Below are positions 43,278 through 54,824 of a stretch of 64,000 nt of DNA, piece after piece. The notes below the pieces were generated by a model, which was given only the letters and a program-made list of their open reading frames with translations, did no database searches and was not told where the DNA came from. The stretch is from assembly GCA_016584495.1 (NCBI GenBank), contig WAID01000017.1:116792-180791 (forward strand), in the 5' to 3' direction. Position 1 is the stretch's first letter. Every line of letters starts with the position of its first letter. The position numbers and the translations under genes are program-made. The DNA comes from Celoporthe dispersa (taxonomy: Eukaryota > Ascomycota > Sordariomycetes > Diaporthales > Cryphonectriaceae).

Positions 43278-46200
43278 TTAACTTTGCAAAGGAAGACTCA
43301 CAAAAGCGTGAGGTTTTGGTGGACTTGTTAATGATCATTCTAAACTAGGTGAACTTCTATTTAATAAAGCTTGTAATGTATCTGTATAGAATTGTGGAGT
43401 CATTCAAGGATTTCTCACCGCTACTTTTCCATCTAGTAATTGTCTATAAACAATGTACAAAAATAATCAAGCAGCTACCACACTTACTATAGATCCAAAA
43501 CTACTAATTAAATTTCATCCTGCAAAAGCATCAGGGTAATCACTAATCCGACGCGGCATTCCTTGTAGACCTAAGAAATGTTGCTATTTATGAGCGCGTA
43601 CGCACTGTAAAACTATAATTTATCTTTATAACTGTATATTTTACCATCATAAGAATTTCCATTTTCGATTAAACTTTTTAATGTATAATAATTAACTTTA
43701 GCATATTTCAAAGCTTTAGTTACACTTTTTAATTCTGCTATTAATTCTTGCGAATTATTATCAAATACATAAATAGTTTTACGATTCGATACTTCTCTAG
43801 ATATTAGTAAAAAGTCTTGGTACTCACCTTGAGCTATAGCAGCTCTAGCTACCTTACCATCAATTTGAAAGTATTTAGCCATTTCTCTACCCGATTTAAA
43901 TTCCATTATTACCTCATTGTCCTGATTATAAACAACAATATGTTTTCTAAGCTGATTATCTCCTGTAGGTTTTTCTTGATATTCCGATAAATTTTCAACA
44001 AATAAAGGTTCAAAAGATAATATAATGCTTGATTTATATAAATATTTATTGCTAATATGATTTAATAACGTACTATGACTAATTTGTAAACCTTTCAAAG
44101 CTTTATTTATTGAAGAGTAAACGATCGGATCTTTATACGATGAATTTACATCATATACAAAAATTAAAAAACAATAATATTTACTATCTAAATCTTCGGA
44201 TGTATATGTTAGAGAATTAGCTGTTTTCAAAATTTTAAGAAATACGGCTAATCTATTATAACCTTCTGAATCTTTAGGGCTGCACCATAAGGATAATAAT
44301 TTTTCAACGGTGTTAATAGCATTATCTAAATTACCCCATTGAGGATTTACTCTAGGAATAACTTTATAATTACTATTAATAGTGGGGGCTGCGCCTAAAT
44401 TTAATAATAGCATATTGTTCAAATACTAATGATGTTTGAGGAGTAGTAATAAATATAAATTCTAAATTTCAATTTAAAGCTAAAGTTTTGGATATTTCTA
44501 ATTCAGAAGATGAATGAGGATTACGTAATCCTTTAGTTAATTTGTTATATTCTTCCATTCTTCTAGCTAAATTATTAGAACTACCTATATAAAAACGAGA
44601 AGGATTATTTTTAGAAGTTAATTTATAAACACCTGAAACACCTAAGAATTTAAATTTAATTTCTTCACATGCTTGTTGAAGAGAATCAAATTTAATAGAT
44701 TCATAATTATCAATATTATCCACTTCACATAAATCGGTAGCACCGTAAATAGAATTTGTAGAGTATAACCGTTTTGATGTTGTTGTACCCAAATTTTGTA
44801 CTTGAAGACTCAAGTTATAAAAACTAGATGAAAAATTTTTGGTGAATCTAAATTAGATAAATTATCAGTGCTTATTTGTCACCAATAATTGGTAGGTCAT
44901 ATCACTACCCTACCTAAATATGTAATTAAACATTGATTATATCCCTATGCTACGAAGTATGCTAGCACCCATCATAATAGAGTCGTTTGATGATGAGAGG
45001 TCTTTACCTCTGGATATTTAGGTGTCGGGTACTTGGCGTATGATCGTTGAAGCCGCTTTACTTAGTGTAACTAAGAAAGATTGCCTGCTGATTGAATGTA
45101 ATAACTAGGTCTAAAATTAAACATCTTTCCAGCAATTTGCCAAATTTTTCAGAGAATTAATATATTATATTTCTCTTTTACACTACATAATTCCTAAATG
45201 TAGGCCCCCAACAACCGAGGGAAGAATGTAAGATTAACCCCCAGGAATAATATTCAGAATTGTACTTTAGATAATGTTAAATTATAATTTAAACCTAATA
45301 ATTTAGGTACTCAAAAGTATCATCCACTAAACATAGCGAATACTGCACCCATACTTAAAACATAGTGGAAATGAGCAACAACGTAATAAGTATCATGGAA
45401 TGCAATATCAAGAGATGCGTTTGCTAGAACCACCCCACTTACGAAAAAAATATTCATTAATCTGGCTGCGCCGTAGTCAATCTTTCATAACTAAATATAT
45501 ACCCTTTATAAACACCACCTATCTTAGCATAATTTTTTATAGTACTATGACTTATTTTCAAAACTCTTTGAGCATCCTTAACTCCATCATATTTATTAAG
45601 AAAATTTTTATTTATATCATACACAAACACTGCTTTTTTAATATGGCTATTTTTATTAATGCTTAATACTAATTCTTCACAAGCCATGGAATGTCAATTA
45701 GCTATTTTAGGCGTGTCATTTAAATTGTAAGGTATATTACTTAAATACCACTCACCTCTAAAGATTATTTGTTCTTTTATAGTGTCAACTAATGTTGAGT
45801 GGTTTGATTTAATTAACTTAGCTAAAGTTAAAACTGAAGGAAAAATAACTAATAACTCTTTAAATGAGTTATATACATAAACAGGATAAGCTGATTTAGC
45901 CTCAATAATTCTTATTTTACTTTCGATAGAATGACTTTTATTATAAAAAGGATTATTCTCACCTATTACTGCCCTTGCTATTAAACCTTTAGTTTTTTCT
46001 GAATGTGTTCTATTATTAGCTAATTCAGACAGTAACTTCTTGGTTTCTTCTGTATGTTTATAACCTAAAGAAGAATAACCTTTTTTAAGACGTTATAATA
46101 AGGTATAAGATGAGTAATATAAAAAGTCTCTCTTACTGTTAAATATTCGGCTTTAACATATTCTAGAATATAAAGAGTAAAATTTAAATAATCGTACTTA

Positions 46201-49200
46201 AGTAAAGCTTTAATAATAGGCATATTAAAATTTTGTTTGCTTTTTAAAAAAGCCTTATTAAGATAATTTCTCATTCTAGAAGCTAAATTAATAGAACTTC
46301 CTACATAAGTATGACCATTTATCTTGTTAATTAAACAGTAAACACCTGGTTTATCTATTTGTTCTTTTAATATATTAACTCTATCTTCCTTTAAGTTATC
46401 ATAAATTTTTACAGCATTTAAGTTTTGAATCTTATCCTGATTACCAGCCTGCTTATTATTAAAATTAGAATAAGATCGAGTTATAACCATGTATCCCGAC
46501 GGTGAAGCCGTCGGCCATGTAGTCTTAACAAAGTTTTGATAACTAAGGCTGCGTCTTAATAAATATTTTTTTTACATGGACTATATCTTCCCGGAATGTA
46601 CTCCGAGGACCACGTCTAGTCTCTGAGGTTCTTACTAGGATATTTTTTTCTATCAGTAGATTACCTGCTGATTGTTCAAAATTATACATTGTCACTGAAA
46701 TTAATGAAATTTCTAGTAGTATAATTGTCAGAAGTTCCCAGCATATAGTGGTCTTTAAAGGGAGAACTAAGTGGGTTATTAATCCTCCAATTGTAAACAT
46801 GAATACAAAACCTAATGCAAATAACATTGAAGGTGTTAATCTTAAAGATCCTCCGTAACATGTAGCTAATCATGAAAAATTTTAATTCCAGTAGGTACAG
46901 CTATTATTAATGTTGCAGCTGTGAAGTACGCTCTTGTATCCACATCTAAACCAACTGTATACATATGATGACTTCAAACTATAAATCCTAATATTCCAAT
47001 TGACATCATAGCATAAACCATTCCAATGTATCCGAACACTGATTTATTTGAATTAGCTGATATAGTTGTACTAATTATACCAAAACCTGGTATAATTAAA
47101 ATGTAAACCTCAGGGTGCTAAACATAAACAAAATCAAATTAAATTTTTTATGTTTCATTATCATAATCAACTACTTCTTTTCTAATCTCCTTATATATCA
47201 TAATTAATTGATTCACACTAAGGCAATAATTACTACTATATATTCTTAATTCCTTAAAACAAGTATACTCTTTTATATGTTGATTAAAATGTAATTCAAC
47301 AATAGTTTTTAAAATATAAAAAAACTTTTCATTATTAATATTTAATGCCAAATCCAAATTATTTAAAATAGAATTGGCTAATAAAATATTTAATAATACA
47401 TATAAATAGTCTTCACAGACTTCCCTATATAGATTATCTCTATCTATAGAAAAATCTATTATAAAAAATTTTTTTAAGCATATACGAAAGATCGGATAAG
47501 AGTATACTAATTTGTCTATTCTTTCAATAAGTATAAGCTTCTAAATATTCATGAGGTAAATTTGAATCTAGGTTATCCATATAATATATAACTTTACTAA
47601 GAATATTATATTCTAATATAAGATAAAAGGATGCAACCTTCCATTGATAATATACCCATGAAGATGAACTAAATGCGTTTTCTGAGTAATTTTCTAAAGC
47701 ATAATTATAAATATTTGTTCCAAACAAAGGAGTTACATTCAAATCCTTTACACTTGAAGTATTGTAACCTCTTCATTCTAAATAAGCGAGCTTTTCTAGA
47801 TTATATTCATTTAATTTAGGCATATTTACACTTCTATTATGTTCTAGTAAGATAGAATTTAATTCTTTTAAAGATAGAGAATAATTAGGAGGGATATTTA
47901 CAAAAATTCTATCTTTACAGATTTTTTTCATTATAATCCATAGACAAGTTATCTTCTATATGCTCTAATAAATCATTAAACTCAAAATTTGCCAAATTTT
48001 TACTATTAATATTATTAAGATTAATATTATTAGTATTACCTAAAAGTAAAGAATAAGGTTCTTTACAATTAGAAGAAACTTTATCTAGTAATATAGGCTT
48101 TAGTTTGCTATCTAATTCATTAATACAAGAAATATTAATACTTTTGAAAAAAATAGGAGACGAAAAAACAATAAAAATTTAAAGAATCATTATGCTAATA
48201 ATAACAAAAAAATAATAAACGAAAAAAATTATGGCTGCGCGCTGCGCCAGCTGCGCCAGCTGCGCCAGCTGCGCCAGCTGCGCCAGCTGCGCCAGCTGCG
48301 CCAGCTGCGCCTAAATTAGTAAATAATAAACGAAAAAAATTATGGCTGCGCCTAGCTGCGCCTAGCTGCGCCTAGCTGCGCCGTGGCTGCGCCTAAAAAA
48401 GTAAAAAATTATATTTTTTTTGTTATATATTTTGGACCATATCTTTAAACATATTAATTTATTCACAACTCAATCACTTATTAAAGAAAATTTTTCAACT
48501 TTTGGCTAAAAAGATTTAGGTTCAGCTTTATGAGCTTTCATATCTTTCAACTCATAGAACTGAGGTATTAAATGTAATCTTTGCTTTTTAGCTGATTTTG
48601 AAGGATATTTTTTAAAATATTCAATTAATCTAAGTACATCTTCTTTTTAATAATATGTCATTTAAAAGAATTAGAATTACCTTTATCAATATAAACATAT
48701 CCTCCATATAAATCTACTAAAGGGTTAAGTAACTCAGATGTTTTTTGACCAGCTGAAATAGATAATTGTCAATTAGATTTATTAATAGTAATCGTACCAT
48801 CCGCATCTAAAAATCCAGATAATCAACCATTATCTTGTATTAACTTTTCAGGTAAAATTAAACTAAAATCGTATTTAATGCAAATATTATTTAATTGAAC
48901 TAGTCTATTAGAATTTCTTATATACCCATTAACATCATTAATAAGATTCAATAAACCTGATTTATGATGTAATCTATATCTTAAGGCTTTAGCATTAGAT
49001 CTTAATTTTATGGAACCTCCGTAAACATTTTTTACAATTTGCAATACATGTTCATCTCTTATATCCATTGTAATTTCTAAGCTAGCATACCCTTTTTGGA
49101 TAATAAAAATTTCCACCACCATCAATTAATCCCGCTAATCATTGTTTAAATTTAAAGTCTCTTTCTGAGTTACTCAATTTATGAATTAATCTTTTATTTA

Positions 49201-52200
49201 TGTTTACCAGACGTATGGCCTCTGAAGTTCCTACTACCGAGTTTAACGGATTGGTTACTTGCGGATTATTCTTATTTAAAAGGATTTTTACTTTAGTGGT
49301 ATACATAAAAATATAACTTACACCTAAAGTACCTAATAAATTTACAAAAACTTCCCGCTTATAGTCTGGTGCGTTAAATTTAATTTAAAGGGCCATATTT
49401 GACCAAAGAATCCAACACCCTATTATATAATTATTTATACATCCCTTTAATTATATAACTTAGTATAATATACTAACCTAGATACAATACCTAGAGGTAT
49501 CCGACTGTACATTAAGCAGCGTTTCAGCCACCCACCGGTGATCCAGTCTGTAGCGATTTATTAGAAAACCGACGGTCTTAATTTAATTGGGAAAATTTTT
49601 GACCGTAAGACTATATATACTATAGTCACACCAATGTTACTCTTGCTATTTATTGTTTTTTTCTAATAATTGCACAATAAATAATATAGCAAGAACTAGA
49701 GTTAAGATATACTTAATAGTAATTATTATTTAAGGTCTTATTTTAGACCCCTACCTCAAGGGAGAGAAGGGTAATTCCCGCGCGGCCATAACCGCAGCGC
49801 GGGAATATCATCTGCCTTAAACAATTAAAATAGCTTTTAGTTGCTAAATCTTACCCTGTTTTCCTAATATATAAATTATACTATTTTATTAATTTGTTTA
49901 GCTAATTTAATTAATTCTAATCTAGTGTCACTATTTAAATGTTCTTTATTAACTAACTTATTATAAAGTGATTTTCACTTCAAATAACTATCTTTCTTTT
50001 AGACATAAGATTAAAATTATCAAAATAAATAAATAAGCCTTTACAGTTTTTTAAACCATTTATTCTAAGTTCTCATACATTATCTGCATGGTGAGTCACT
50101 ACAGAACCTTCTATTGAATATTTATTTAATATCATTAATAAATGTTCAAAAACATGTTTATTGGCTTCTCACTTTTGAGTTAATATAAATCTATATCTAA
50201 AAGCAGAACTATTAGATAATAGTGAACAAGTAAAAGAACCTTCTCCATCTGTTATACCAGAGAGTCAACCATCATCTAAACTAGGAATTACACAAATATC
50301 TAAAGGAATTATTGTGTTAAGATTCTTTTTATTAACCTTTCATTAAAAACAGATAAAAAGTTAAAAATCTTCCTTTCCTAGTTGGAAATACCATGTTTCC
50401 GTTAAATAATAACCCCCTCTTCTTCAAGGAGAAGAGGGGCGCAGGCACCAGAAGGCATTAGGAAATAGAGTAATTATGCAAATTGGACAATAATATACTA
50501 TTAAATATTAGTTATCTAAGATCTTATTTTATATCTGTCTTAGATAATACTTATAACTTTTGTTATTCTTACCCTGTTTTCCTATATAAATTTTATATTT
50601 TATTATTTTTGTTTACGGTTGGTAGGCGTAGCCCGTCTCCCCTAATTAATACATTAAATTTTAACTTCATTATATAACTTAAACAATTACTAACAAATAT
50701 CTTCCTTTATAAGGTTTGTTAGATTTTAAGTAATTTCTAATTGTAGTGTGATTAGTGCCAAGAGCAACAGCTGCTTTTCGCACAGATTCATAGATTACTG
50801 TTTCATTGCAGTTAATATCAGTTACAGACAATTTTGTACCAGGAACAGGTTGCTTAACCCTTGTAGACTGGTAAGTTTTAATCTTATCAATAGTCTCCTG
50901 GGATCTTTTAATTCCCAATTTAGCTTCAGACATCTTAGTTATAGTTTCTAATGACAACTTTTTACCTTGACGAGCTAAGCTAAGTCTTGACCGAGTAATA
51001 TCTGAAAAACACGATCTTTTGCTAATTTGGACATTAAAGCTTTAGTTTCTTCAGAGTGAGTAAAACCTAACTTACTTTTACCCATCTGAATTCTAACTTC
51101 TAGAGGCAATTTTCGCCCTAAAGGTGAACCTGCAACTAGTAATATATTATAAATAGGCTTTAATAAATCTATATAATACTGTTCTCTTTCTATAGTCTTA
51201 TCTTTACCACAATATTCAAGAATTTCCAAAGTAAAATTTTTATAACCATATTTCAATATAGCTCGACATATACTACTAGTCTTTTGACTATTTTCTAAAC
51301 TTTTTCCGTAATACTGTTGAAGTCTAGGACCCAAATTTATACTACTACCAATATAACTATTTCCATTAATATTGTTAGTCCAACGATAAACCCCTGATTT
51401 CAATTTATTCTCCTGAATAATAGATTGCTTTTGCTCTCCAGGATTTGTGTAAACAACCACTGCACTAATTGACATATAAGAAAAGTAAGAGTCATTTATA
51501 TAAAAAGAAAAATCAAAGATAATAAAGATAACAACCAAAAATATAAAAAGAAAGAAAAAGCAAATTAAATAGATATTTTTAGGCGCAAGCTCTTCTTGTA
51601 CAACAAATCTGTGCGTATTTTGTTTAATAGATTGTTTTATCACTCTACCAAAACCTAAATTATCTTTAATGTAATTTAACACTTCTAAATCTAAACTAGA
51701 TTGAGTGATAACAAAAGATAAATCACCCCTTTTAGCTATAATAAAAGAACCTTCACCTTCTGAAAAACCAATAAGCCATTCTAAAAATCTACTATCAGGT
51801 TCCTTTAAGCCAGGGTAATATTCTTTAAATTTAGAGTAAAATGAAGAAAACTCAAAAGATTTTTGAGATGAAGCCGCACTATCTAACCCAGAAGATAAAC
51901 AAATTTTAAGAAGCACAGCTTCGCTAGTAAACAAAAAGAATAAAATAATATAAAATAATTTTGGTAAGAAAAGATGTTGGAATAATATAGGATCTCCACC
52001 ACCAGCAGTTTCAAAGAAAGATGTATTAAAATTTCTATCAGTAAGCACCATAGTGATACCCCCAGCAAGAACAGGTAAAGATAGTAATAATAATACAGCT
52101 GTAATAACTACAGCTCATCCAAATAAAGCTAATTTGTGCAATCTAATACCAGGAGTTCTCATATTAACAACTGTTGTTATAAAATTAATAGCACCTAATA

Positions 52201-54104
52201 ATGAACTAACACCTGATAAATGTAAAGCAAATATAGCTAAATCTACACTTGGACCACTGTGACTTTGAACTCCTGAAAGAGGAGGATAGATAGTTCACCC
52301 TGTCGGGTAATTATAATAAACTTTTTCCATCTCATACTTGTTAACCCTGATTACACTTCACAATAAAAATTGTTTAATGAATCTCAATTAAATTGAGTTC
52401 TTTTAGTATTCATGCTATTTTTTAGGCAGACTAATTTTGAAGTACCCGCAAAAGTTTTATATTCTTTAGAAAGTCTTATACGGTGAATTTCACATAAAGC
52501 TAAGAAATCAAGATGTTTAGAACTAAATAATGGATATACAGATAAATAATTTATCAAAAGGTTGCAAGAGGCTATCTTAGTTGTTCTAACTTCATATGAC
52601 AATTCAGTATAATCTTTCTTCACCCGTTCAATTTCATTAACAGATTTTACATCTAGAAACTCTCTAATCTTATCCATTATAAGAAAATTAGAATTAATTT
52701 CTACTGGCATATTACTATTAGCTTTATATAATTGTTTTTGAGAAACTCTCATGTAACTCTTGACCACTTTAGCTATACCCTCTGAGTTTAATTCATACCC
52801 ACAGTAAAAATTACCGTCAGCTTCCAGAAAACCCGCTAATCAAGGATTATCACCTAGTGGACTAGAATCTAAACCTAATTTGGATAAATTAGAATTTTGA
52901 ACTAAAGCATCTTTAGCATTTAACCAGTCTATTAATCTATGTAGGGCTTCAATTTTGGGCGTTCTCATCTTACCATTAAGAAGTACAGCAATCTTTCGTA
53001 CAGATTTTAAATCTTGAAATAACAAATCTAAATAATTTGAATTTTTATAATGCACCATAGTACCCCATTTAAAACTTCTTTAATTTTTTGGGCTAAAGGT
53101 GCATCTTTATCTACGAAAGTGATTTTTACTACAGGGTATAACAATTTACCTTTTGATTTCTAATTGTTTTAGGTACAATTATAGATCCATCACCTTCAAT
53201 CAATCCTGCTAAGTAATGACCCAATAAGTTTTTTTGTTCATTATTAGATTCAGAATGATATAAATGACGTTTAAAGGAAGATTTCCATATTTTACTTAAC
53301 ATACCCTTCACTATTAAAGCAAATATAGTTTATTATTTTATACACTTTCGTATAAAATTGGACTAAATTTTCACCCATTTAAGCAAACATAAAAGCCAAA
53401 TAGGGTATCACGTATAGTCTCTGAGGATCCTACTTATATAAATAAAAAGATATTCTTTTAAATTACTTTGGTTTCCTGCTGATAGTCCTTGACAGTATTA
53501 ATAATATATAAATCAATTTATTAAACTATTAGGGTTTTCCAGCATATAGTGATATTCTTTATAGTAATTGCTTACTACTCTGGCACAGGGTTTTAGTACC
53601 AGCACCACCCTCAATACACGCTGAAAAGACCAATAAAACTAAACTAGGCGGTAATAATCAAAAACTTATGTTATTAAGCCTTGGGAATGCCATATCAGGG
53701 CCACCAACCATTAAGGGCATAAGGAAATTTCCAAACCCACCTATCAATGCGGGCATAACCATAAAGAATATCATCAAAATAGCGTGAGCTGTAATGATAC
53801 TATTATATAATTGGTTATCCGCAATATATTGAACACCAGGTCCACTCAATTCCATTCTTATTAACACAGAAAACGCTGTACCTAATAACCCCGAGAATAA
53901 AGCAAAAATAAGGTAGAATGTTCCAATATCTTTCGCATTTGTAGATCAGAACCATCTCTCAGTTCAAACTGATACTGAAGATGTTAAATTTATTGAAGAG
54001 GAGCTAACATCGCTATTTTCACTAATATGAACTAGATCATTAACTTTTTTTCTGAATTTATCCTTATATATAAAAATCCAGTACTGCTTTACATAAATTA
54101 ATAT
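43278..54104 (-). CDS. cox1: cytochrome c oxidase subunit 1, six exons
   Basis: Cox1 holds haem a, haem a3 and CuB. Exon 1 (about 54104-53600): no ATG is found; the frame opens after a TAA at 54114 and reads [20 protein letters not shown] before the conserved [15 protein letters not shown]. It ends ACIEGGAGT. Exon 2 (about 52305-51973): [14 protein letters not shown] to PILFQHLF. Exon 3 is about 13 nt (49412-49400), completing WFFGH. Exon 4 (about 47109-46782): [15 protein letters not shown] to MFTIGGL. Exon 5 (about 45439-45218): [20 protein letters not shown] to LTFFP. Exon 6 (43583-43278): [20 protein letters not shown] to [10 protein letters not shown]. One T is missing near 46875 (KIFSW). 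The five introns all carry ORFs. The start (ATA 54104) is a guess. Confidence 0.92.
43613..44813 (-). CDS. GIY-YIG endonuclease in cox1 intron 5 (frame broken by a GC element)
   Basis: From about 44813: [20 protein letters not shown] (GIY-YIG), [20 protein letters not shown], then [20 protein letters not shown] (Glu region) and AIIKF. At 44392-44401 the ten bases AGGCGCAGCC interrupt; removing them joins AIIKF to [20 protein letters not shown] in frame. The C-terminal half (to 43613) has NUMOD-like repeats: [20 protein letters not shown] and [20 protein letters not shown]. This is a clear case of GC-element insertion inactivating a HEG, unless the product is made in two parts. Confidence 0.83.
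45457..46490 (-). CDS. GIY-YIG endonuclease in cox1 intron 4
   Basis: From 46490: [40 protein letters not shown] (GIY-YIG), [51 protein letters not shown]. At 46088 an A run that is one base short shifts the frame; restoring it gives [20 protein letters not shown] and NUMOD-like repeats ([40 protein letters not shown]). It ends TTAQPD, the last codons from a GC element near exon 5. It is likely functional if the A run is an assembly error. Confidence 0.85.
47148..48163 (-). CDS. orphan ORF of ~335 codons in cox1 intron 3
   Basis: I do not recognise this protein. The pieces are [20 protein letters not shown] to [11 protein letters not shown] (48163 to about 47935), [20 protein letters not shown] through [20 protein letters not shown] and [20 protein letters not shown] to YLEAYTYWKNRQ (about 47930-47500), and [20 protein letters not shown] to [13 protein letters not shown] (to 47148). 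They join into one frame if two A runs (47927-47933 and about 47466-47480) are each one base shorter. It has no LAGLIDADG or GIY-YIG motif, is Leu/Tyr/Asn-rich and mainly helical in look, and uses TGA for Trp. It ends 38 nt before exon 4. The LAGLIDADG gene of the same intron lies upstream. Confidence 0.5.
48205..48395. repeat. large tandem arrays of the GC element in cox1 intron 3
   Basis: About eight AGCTGCGCC units (48238-48310) and, after a spacer, about five CTAGCTGCGC-type units (48345-48395). The approximately 30-bp flank AATAATAAACGAAAAAAATT plus ATGGCTGCGC is repeated before both arrays, so array and flank were duplicated together. It separates the LAGLIDADG gene from the orphan ORF. 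Length polymorphism between strains is expected. Confidence 0.9.
48506..49306 (-). CDS. LAGLIDADG endonuclease in cox1 intron 3
   Basis: From ATG 49306: [20 protein letters not shown], then [20 protein letters not shown] (first motif, with Gly in place of an acidic residue; one T missing near 49108) and [20 protein letters not shown] (second motif). The tail [20 protein letters not shown] and [12 protein letters not shown] is typical of this cox1 HEG family. GGG instead of DG(D/E)G in the first motif could reduce nuclease activity and leave a maturase role. This is inference. Confidence 0.85.
49876..51972 (-). CDS. LAGLIDADG endonuclease in cox1 intron 2, split by a GIY-YIG gene
   Basis: The N-terminal half is in frame with cox1 exon 2: [60 protein letters not shown], the last part containing a GGCGCAAGC element. 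The sequence then becomes a hydrophobic run and a GIY-YIG gene. The C-terminal half resumes near 50420 with [40 protein letters not shown] (one A short near 50332) and [20 protein letters not shown], and ends [10 protein letters not shown] at 49876 after another small shift. In uninterrupted relatives of this family YLI.LLFNGN is continuous, so the GIY-YIG gene went into the middle of this HEG. A hairpin lies at the 3' junction (50411-50441). Confidence 0.83.
50679..51475 (-). CDS. GIY-YIG endonuclease nested inside the LAGLIDADG gene
   Basis: From ATG 51475: [40 protein letters not shown] (GIY-YIG), [55 protein letters not shown] (Glu region), then [22 protein letters not shown] run one base short near 51005 shifts the frame into [20 protein letters not shown] and the DNA-binding repeat [20 protein letters not shown], ending [11 protein letters not shown]. 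The protein resembles the GIY-YIG genes in atp6 intron 1, cob intron 3 and cox2 intron 1 (shared [10 protein letters not shown] and REQYY.D.L.P.YNIL), which suggests a mobile family. Confidence 0.85.
52384..53311 (-). CDS. LAGLIDADG endonuclease in cox1 intron 1
   Basis: From about 53311: [40 protein letters not shown] (first motif), a shift near 53140, then [40 protein letters not shown] (second motif, near 52850), the long central region to [20 protein letters not shown], and the end MNTKRTQFN and stop. This is the common cox1 group IB/D LAGLIDADG type. Its position just after exon 1 (GGAGT|GW) is a frequent insertion site. Confidence 0.87.
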
Positions 54105-54339
54105 TACTTCCTTTTAGGGTAAAATTAATTTTTGAAATTTTAATTTAATTAAATATCTTATTAAAAAAATATATTAAATTAAGACAAATAATTATTTATA
54201 AAGTAGTAGTATATTAACTTAAATAGGACAAATTTACTCTTTAGCTAAAAATAAGTAAATATTTATTTTTTTGCTACACAACCTATACCGCACATTAAAC
54301 CTAAAAATATAATAACCAATATTCTGGTATCCTTAAATA

Positions 54340-54409
54340 AGATTATGGAGGAATCGAACCCCTTACTTAAGATTTGCAATCAAAGTGTAGACCATCTACT
54401 TCATAATCT
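54340..54409 (-). tRNA. trnC: tRNA-Cys (anticodon GCA)
   Basis: Minus-strand fold: acceptor AGATTAT/ATAATCT, D arm GTAG-ATGGT-CTAC, anticodon loop TTGCAAA with GCA at 34-36 (its stem is weak, with mismatches), and T loop TTCGATT closed by GGGG/CCTC. Position between cob and cox1 agrees with many filamentous ascomycetes. The weak anticodon stem is the only doubt. Confidence 0.85.
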
Positions 54410-54824
54410 ATCTCCATAACTTTTTGATGTATAACAAGTAAATAGAACCAAGATAAAATACAATACTAGTCTCTATATCACATCCTAACAAATATGAGCT
54501 TGCACCTAAATTTAAATTAAATTTATACCTTACTACTAGCATACAACTAGTTTTAAATAATAATAATTAAATATTATCCTTACTTAATATTAAATTCAAC
54601 ATTTACTGTTGATAATTTATAACACCTAATTATATATATCAGGCGTAGCCGAAATAAGATTTAATTATTTATACTTATTAAAAATAATATCCTTTCTGCT
54701 ACAAAACATGCATGCTTAAGCCATATTTAGAGTAATAGCAAACATATTAAAAATAAAACGATTTTCTATGTTTATGTTAACTAAATAAAAAGTTCGATGT
54801 ATCCAGTATATTACCCTGTGGCTT
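54410..54824. other. spacer between trnC and the small hidden ORF
   Basis: No gene is seen; AT-rich with one GC element near 54643. Confidence 0.5.

Noticed and set aside
43215..43338. Upstream extension of the aminotransferase ORF through the cox1 3' end
   Set aside because: The segment is fully explained by the conserved cox1 C-terminus in another frame; family similarity begins only after 43215.
48238..48395. CRISPR-like array
   Set aside because: The units are 9-10 bp, directly abutting, without unique spacers; it is a minisatellite of the GC element in a mitochondrial genome.
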